NCBI GenBank assembly: GCA_021151525.1
Contig: JAGKXD010000131.1
Span: 1 to 10,072 of the forward strand
DNA from: Cellvibrionaceae bacterium
Lineage (GTDB): Bacteria > Pseudomonadota > Gammaproteobacteria > Pseudomonadales > Cellvibrionaceae
Direction of reading: 5' to 3'
Length of the DNA: 10,072 nucleotides
Below the pieces are notes generated by a model. It was not told the DNA's origin. It was given only the letters and a program-made list of their open reading frames with translations, and searched no databases. A program made the position numbers and the translations under genes. Positions 6,935 to 10,072 of the stretch are shown in pieces (positions within the stretch are counted from its first letter, which is position 1; every line of letters begins with the position of its first letter).

Positions 6935-6976
6935 AAAAAGGGCTATTGGTCAATCAATTACCCGATGACCAATAGC
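6935..6976 (-). terminator. Terminator-like hairpin after the lipoprotein gene, in the AraC-type gene leader
   Basis: GCTATTGGTCA (6942-6952) pairs perfectly with TGACCAATAGC (6966-6976), an 11-bp stem with a 13-base loop. On the minus strand it is followed by CCTTTTT, and it sits 11 bases after the lipoprotein stop codon. It probably ends or attenuates that transcript before the AraC-type gene, 22 bases on. A TTGGTCA-N13-TGACCAA dyad could equally be a protein-binding site for autoregulation. Confidence 0.7.
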
Positions 6977-6987
6977 AAAAAAATTAT

Positions 6988-7848
6988 TTATTTGTTGGGA
7001 AATACATCAAATGTGCCCTGGAATAAAATCAATCCGTCGCCAAAGTTTTGAAACCATTTGCCCGATGTGGCTGTTTCAAAGGTGTATACCATTGTATAGG
7101 GAAAGGTAAAATAATCGCTTACTTGGGTTACTTCTTCTACCGCAGTATTGGCAGATATTTTGGTGTATTTGTAAGTGCCGATTGAATTAACTGTGCCGGG
7201 ACCAAAGCCTTTAAATACCATGGTGCTGTCTTGTGCATAAGTTTGTAGAACCAATCCTGCGGTTGGGTAAACACCGGCGGGTAAATCAGATTTGGTTGAT
7301 TTGATAATCAAAGCAACATTCGTATCTGCTTTGGCACTCGGTGCCAAATGTTGTTCTGCTGGCAGGTTTGAAACTTCTAAAGTAAAGCTTCCCGATAACT
7401 TGAGTTGCCCATTGCCAAAATCTTCTTCCCATTTACCACTGGTTGATGTTTCAAAGGTGTAGTTAATTGTAGATGCAGTGTTGTTAACCGAAAAATTCAC
7501 CAATTTTTCTACCGCTGTATTGCGCCCAGTACGTTGATATTTATAAGTACCATTAAATGCCAACTGGTTGGGCGGCACAGCATCTTTCATGGTGGCAGTT
7601 CCCTGTCCAGTAAATTTGCCGTCTTTTAAATAGTGCTTTACCACAGCACCTTTATAGGGATAACCGCTTGGGAAAGTGGTAGTAACTTTTTCGATTTGAA
7701 ATACCAGATCCATGCCTACCAAGCTTGCGGGTGCATCCAATCCAAGGCAGTTTTTTATATTGTCAATATCAACGCTTGCGTTAACCTGGCTGCAACCGAC
7801 TATGAGCAGGCTGCCGGCCAAGAGTTTTAATTGGCGTAAAATGTTCAT
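6988..7848 (-). CDS. Putative lipoprotein of unknown function with two tandem homologous domains
   Basis: Not recognised as a named family. Seen: 286 residues with a short lipoprotein signal and lipobox IVGC (C19), hence predicted membrane-anchored. The mature protein is a tandem duplication. Domain 1 (about 44-159) and domain 2 (about 174-284) share GTYKY (100-104 and 224-228), NTAVE (110-114 and 234-238), YTFET-TSGKW (130-140 and 255-265) and FGxGxxxxxGxF (144-155 and 269-280). Both look all-beta, and the pattern GTYKY...NTAVE...SGKW...FGDG could suit a small beta-barrel or lipocalin-like fold; that is a guess from pattern. AAGGAAT lies about 7 bases before the ATG, a good binding site. It is monocistronic by layout: terminators lie on both sides (8078-8105 upstream, 6942-6976 downstream). 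Its neighbour downstream is a membrane-bound AraC regulator, possibly its controller. Confidence 0.85.
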   Translation of the reverse strand: MNILRQLKLLAGSLLIVGCSQVNASVDIDNIKNCLGLDAPASLVGMDLVFQIEKVTTTFPSGYPYKGAVVKHYLKDGKFTGQGTATMKDAVPPNQLAFNGTYKYQRTGRNTAVEKLVNFSVNNTASTINYTFETSTSGKWEEDFGNGQLKLSGSFTLEVSNLPAEQHLAPSAKADTNVALIIKSTKSDLPAGVYPTAGLVLQTYAQDSTMVFKGFGPGTVNSIGTYKYTKISANTAVEEVTQVSDYFTFPYTMVYTFETATSGKWFQNFGDGLILFQGTFDVFPNK

Positions 7849-8125
7849 CGCATATTCCTTCCAAAGCTATTCAAAATATTAAAGGTTTGTGCCGAAAAAA
7901 ACGGCAGGTGAATTTTTGAATAACTGGGAGAGGAATCCGTGTATTCCCATCCAAAATGACAAAATGAATCCTAAGTGTTGCAGGAAAACAAAGAGTAAGA
8001 ATTTGGTAAGCGGATCAAAAAAGTATTACCAAGGGCTCGCCATCAATAATGCATCACCAAAAAATGATCGCCAATAAAAAAGGGGCTGAAACATCAGCCC
8101 CTTTTGAGTAAGTTATTGCTGTTGA
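7849..8125 (-). promoter_or_regulatory. Non-coding leader/promoter region of the duplicated-domain lipoprotein gene
   Basis: About 275 bp without a convincing gene. The plus-strand frame 7889-8077 starts at GTG without a ribosome binding site and has no family-like sequence. Small dyads: TGCCG-A7-CGGCA (7890-7906) just upstream of the gene, GGAAT-N6-ATTCC (7932-7947) and TTGGTAA-N16-TTACCAA (8003-8032). On the minus strand a TAATAT -10-like word lies about 25 bases before the start codon, but no good -35 goes with it. The terminator at 8078-8105 isolates the region from the YebC-family gene, so the lipoprotein gene must have its own promoter here. Confidence 0.4.
8076..8105 (-). terminator. 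Rho-independent terminator of the YebC-family gene
   Basis: A perfect 12-bp stem: AAAAGGGGCTGA (8078-8089) with TCAGCCCCTTTT (8094-8105), four-base loop. On the minus strand it is followed by a T-run of six, starting 20 bases after the stop codon. This is the strongest single-gene terminator in the window and shows that transcription from dapD and the YebC-family gene ends here. Confidence 0.93.
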
Positions 8126-8830
8126 TTACTCGCCAGCCAAGCCCACATAAACTTCATGCACGTCATCATCGTCATCAATTGCAGCTAAAAATGCTTCAAC
8201 TTCATCCAATGCTTCGCCCGACAAGCTCACGGGGTTTTTCGGGCGATAACCAATTTTGGCTGATTCAACAGTGAAGCCTTGTGCGGGCAGCGCTTTTTGT
8301 ACCAAGTCCAAATCAGTCATGTCGGTGATAAATAAGGTGGTGCCTTCGTCATCGGTTTCGAAATCTTGCGCACCTGCTTCAATGGCGGCCATTTCTGGGT
8401 CGGCATCTTTAGTTGCTGGTGTAGCTTCAATCATGCCTACGTGTTCAAAATCCCACGACACTGAGCCAGATGCACCCAATTGGCCTTTGCGGAATAAGCC
8501 GCGAATATTGGAGATGGTGCGGTTTACGTTATCTGTTAAGCACTCAACAATCACGGGAACTTGGTGTGGAGCAAAACCTTCGTAAACTACTTTTTCGTAG
8601 CTGATACCACCATCTAATTGGCCAGAACCTTTTTTGATGGCGCGCTCTAATGTCTCACGCGTCATAGAGGCTTTTTTCGCTGCGTGAATCGCTAAGCGCA
8701 AACGCGGGTTCATATCCGGGTCTGCGCCGTTGCGGGCAGCAATCATGATTTCTTTGGTGAGTTTGGTAAATAACTTGCCTTTTGCACTGGCGGCGGCTTC
8801 GCGGCCTTTTGCTTTCCATTGAGCGCCCAT
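8126..8830 (-). CDS. YebC/PmpR (TACO1-like) family protein
   Basis: Cytoplasmic protein of 234 residues, the usual family length. N-terminal helical domain 1-75 with the signature MGAQWKAKGREAAASAKGK (1-19), FTKLTKEIMIAARNG and the RETLERAIKKGSG segment. Then come YEGFAPHQVPVIVECLTDNVNRT (84-106; central NVNRT), RKGQLGASGSVSWDF (114-128) and an acidic C-terminus with IDDDDDVHEVYVGLAG. The N-terminus MGAQWK differs from the classical AGHSKWANIKHRK form and matches the subfamily common in Pseudomonas and relatives. Known: the family was long annotated as DNA-binding regulators (PmpR); newer work on bacterial members and mitochondrial TACO1 points to relief of ribosome stalling during translation. 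Which role applies here cannot be read from sequence. It lies 60 bp after dapD in the same direction and probably shares its transcript, with a small hairpin between. The ribosome binding site is GAGA, about 8 bases upstream. Confidence 0.95.
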   Translation of the reverse strand: MGAQWKAKGREAAASAKGKLFTKLTKEIMIAARNGADPDMNPRLRLAIHAAKKASMTRETLERAIKKGSGQLDGGISYEKVVYEGFAPHQVPVIVECLTDNVNRTISNIRGLFRKGQLGASGSVSWDFEHVGMIEATPATKDADPEMAAIEAGAQDFETDDEGTTLFITDMTDLDLVQKALPAQGFTVESAKIGYRPKNPVSLSGEALDEVEAFLAAIDDDDDVHEVYVGLAGE

Positions 8831-8863
8831 AATTTTTATCTCGCTTAAATGTTTAAAATTGCT

Positions 8864-8881
8864 GCGGGCGATGTTGCCCGC
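8864..8881 (-). other. GC-rich hairpin between dapD and the YebC-family gene
   Basis: GCGGGC (8864-8869) pairs with GCCCGC (8876-8881) around a six-base loop. It starts 9 bases after the dapD stop codon and lies between outer TTTAAA words. It may be a partial terminator or a 3'-end stabiliser; the trailing AGCAATTTTAAA is not a clean T-run, so read-through into the YebC-family gene is likely. Confidence 0.5.
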
Positions 8882-8890
8882 GTTTAAAAA

Positions 8891-9919
8891 TTAATTCTTA
8901 TGCAGCGCAGTATTTAATTGCAGTGCACTTTTGTTGGTAACTACTTCTACGCGACCGGTGATTGAGTTGCGACGGAACACCAAGTCAGACACATTGGCCA
9001 ATTCGCGCGCTTTCACGGTTTTCACTTCTGCGCCAGTGTCATCCAGCATTACCACTTTAGTTCCAGCGGTAATATATAACCCAGATTCAATTTTGCAGCG
9101 ATCGCCCAACGGAATACCTGTACCGGCGTTGGCGCCAATCAAAGACTCTTTGCCGATAGAGATGACTATATTACCACCGCCAGACAGGGTTCCCATAGTC
9201 GAGCTGCCACCACCCAAGTCAGAGCCTGCACCTACGAATACGCCCGCAGAAATACGGCCTTCAATCATGGCGGGGCCTTCGGTGCCTGCATTAAAGTTCA
9301 CAAAACCTTCGTGCATGATGGTGGTGCCTTCGCCCAAATAGGCACCCAAACGCACGCGCGCGGTGTGAGCAACACGTACACCCTTAGGCACAACGTAGTT
9401 GGTCATTTTAGGGAATTTATCTACGCAGGAGACTTCCAGCTCTTCGCCATCCAAACGCGCTTGCAGTTGTGCCGCAGGCAATTCGTTTACATCAATTGCA
9501 CCCTTGTTGGTCCATGCCACATTTGGTAATACGCCGAAAATACCGGCGAGCACAGTGTTATGTGGCTTAACCAAACGATGTGAAAGCAAATGTAATTTCA
9601 AATAGCCTTCGGGCACAGATGCTGGATTGGTGTCGGTTGCGATTAAAGTAGCAACCAAAGGACGTTTGCTATTGATCAATTTTTTCGCGAGAGCGGCTTG
9701 CTCGACATCAACAGCTTCCAATACTTGAGCGATTTCACCAGCTTGAGCATTGGTGATTGCGATTGCTTGGTTGCCTTCGCTATAACCTACTGTTTTTGCG
9801 ATAGCACTTGCAACCGCTGCCGATGGATTTAATACGGGCGCGGCGTAAAAAACTTCCAGCCATTCACCTTTTGAGTTTTGTGTGCCTACACCGAGGCCGA
9901 GTGCGTATAGAGTTGTCAT
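8891..9919 (-). CDS. dapD: 2,3,4,5-tetrahydropyridine-2,6-dicarboxylate N-succinyltransferase DapD
   Basis: Transfers succinyl from succinyl-CoA to tetrahydrodipicolinate, the first committed step of the succinylase branch of diaminopimelate/lysine synthesis; cytoplasmic trimer. The 342 residues match the long form known from Pseudomonas and, more distantly, Mycobacterium, not the 274-residue E. coli form. N-terminal domain is about 1-170. The left-handed beta-helix of hexapeptide repeats spans about 180-290: VRVAHTARVRLGAYLGEGTT (181-200), then MHEGFVNFNAGTEG (202-215) with E204 as the likely catalytic acid by analogy with the mycobacterial enzyme, MGTLSGGG (242-249) and IGANAGTGIPLGD (261-273). 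C-terminal segment to 342. AGGA stands 7-8 bases before ATG 9919. A REP-like inverted repeat lies 36 bp upstream, so the promoter is either in that short gap or beyond the window. The product's later derivative is hydrolysed by the DapE encoded 3.1 kb downstream. Confidence 0.97.
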   Translation of the reverse strand: MTTLYALGLGVGTQNSKGEWLEVFYAAPVLNPSAAVASAIAKTVGYSEGNQAIAITNAQAGEIAQVLEAVDVEQAALAKKLINSKRPLVATLIATDTNPASVPEGYLKLHLLSHRLVKPHNTVLAGIFGVLPNVAWTNKGAIDVNELPAAQLQARLDGEELEVSCVDKFPKMTNYVVPKGVRVAHTARVRLGAYLGEGTTIMHEGFVNFNAGTEGPAMIEGRISAGVFVGAGSDLGGGSSTMGTLSGGGNIVISIGKESLIGANAGTGIPLGDRCKIESGLYITAGTKVVMLDDTGAEVKTVKARELANVSDLVFRRNSITGRVEVVTNKSALQLNTALHKN

Positions 9920-9955
9920 GGTTTTTCCTAGTAGTAACTAATTAAAAGTTTGTCT

Positions 9956-10068
9956 GGGAGTCGTCATCCTCGCGCAAGCGGGGATCCAGCTCTTGATTTT
10001 AAAAACAGTCTTTAATCTCAGAGAAATTTAAAGGCCGGATCCCTGCTTGCGCGAGGATGACGACTCCC
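9956..10068. repeat. REP/MITE-like element: 113 bp with 32-bp terminal inverted repeats
   Basis: The left arm 9956-9987 begins GGGAGTCGTCATCC and ends GGGGATCC. The right arm 10037-10068 is its reverse complement in 31 of 32 bases; the one difference is G at 9980 against A in the right arm's complement. The 49-bp centre is AT-rich, without an open frame. Each arm holds its own small palindrome, CCTCGC-GCAA-GCGGGG, a six-pair stem including one G-T pair with a GNRA-type loop; the mismatch weakens it in the right copy. Arms with GTCATCC...GCGCAAGC...GGATCC are a widespread interspersed palindrome type in proteobacteria, often paired head to head. A transposase of the RAYT type would act in trans; none is seen here. 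Confidence 0.88.
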
Positions 10069-10072
10069 TTAT

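Noticed and set aside
7889..8077. 62-residue plus-strand open frame in the gap between the lipoprotein and YebC-family genes
   Set aside because: GTG start without a ribosome binding site, no family-like sequence, and it overlaps the region that must hold the lipoprotein promoter; a real small gene cannot be fully excluded.
8931..9341. 136-residue plus-strand open frame
   Set aside because: Antisense shadow of dapD, whose identity is certain.

Overview
The window looks like chromosomal DNA of a moderate-GC gammaproteobacterium. The closest resemblance I can name is the Cellvibrio/Teredinibacter/Pseudomonas group. The basis is a Pseudomonas-type 342-residue DapD, a YebC homologue of the 'MGAQWK' subfamily, a DapE that keeps every catalytic residue, and Ser-rich linkers plus DUF4347 proteins of the kind common in Cellvibrionaceae. 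The genus is inference from protein character, not from a marker gene.

Left part (1-1320, minus strand): a compact two-gene unit. A PAPS-dependent sulfotransferase is followed after 26 bp by the first 150 codons of a DUF4347 protein, which runs off the left edge. DUF4347 domains usually head very large repeat-rich secreted or surface proteins. The pairing suggests a sulfated surface protein or glycan, but that is inference. A 330-bp divergent intergenic region with a 28-bp imperfect palindrome separates this unit from a plus-strand MFS transporter.

Middle (1651-4611, plus strand): the MFS exporter, then a lipoprotein with a Ser/Thr-rich stalk, one InlB-B-like 'bacterial repeat' domain and about twelve 21-residue leucine-rich repeats. 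These repeats alternate strictly between two types, giving a 42-residue super-repeat. A strong bidirectional terminator separates this gene from convergent dapE.

Right part (4613-9919, all minus strand): transcription order is dapD, a YebC-family gene, a lipoprotein with an internal tandem duplication, a membrane-anchored AraC-family regulator with about seven helices, then dapE. dapD and dapE catalyse the acylation and deacylation steps of the succinylase lysine/diaminopimelate route. Terminators after the YebC-family gene and after the lipoprotein gene imply several separate transcripts, so the stretch is not one lysine operon. dapE has a nested inverted repeat in its leader that reaches the putative ribosome binding site.

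The right end carries a 113-bp element with 32-bp, 31/32-matching terminal inverted repeats, REP/MITE-like, 36 bp upstream of the dapD start. I see no tRNA, rRNA, CRISPR array, transposase gene or phage gene. The most unusual items are the sulfotransferase/DUF4347 unit, the two-type LRR lipoprotein, the lipoprotein/7TM-AraC pair and the dapE leader structure.
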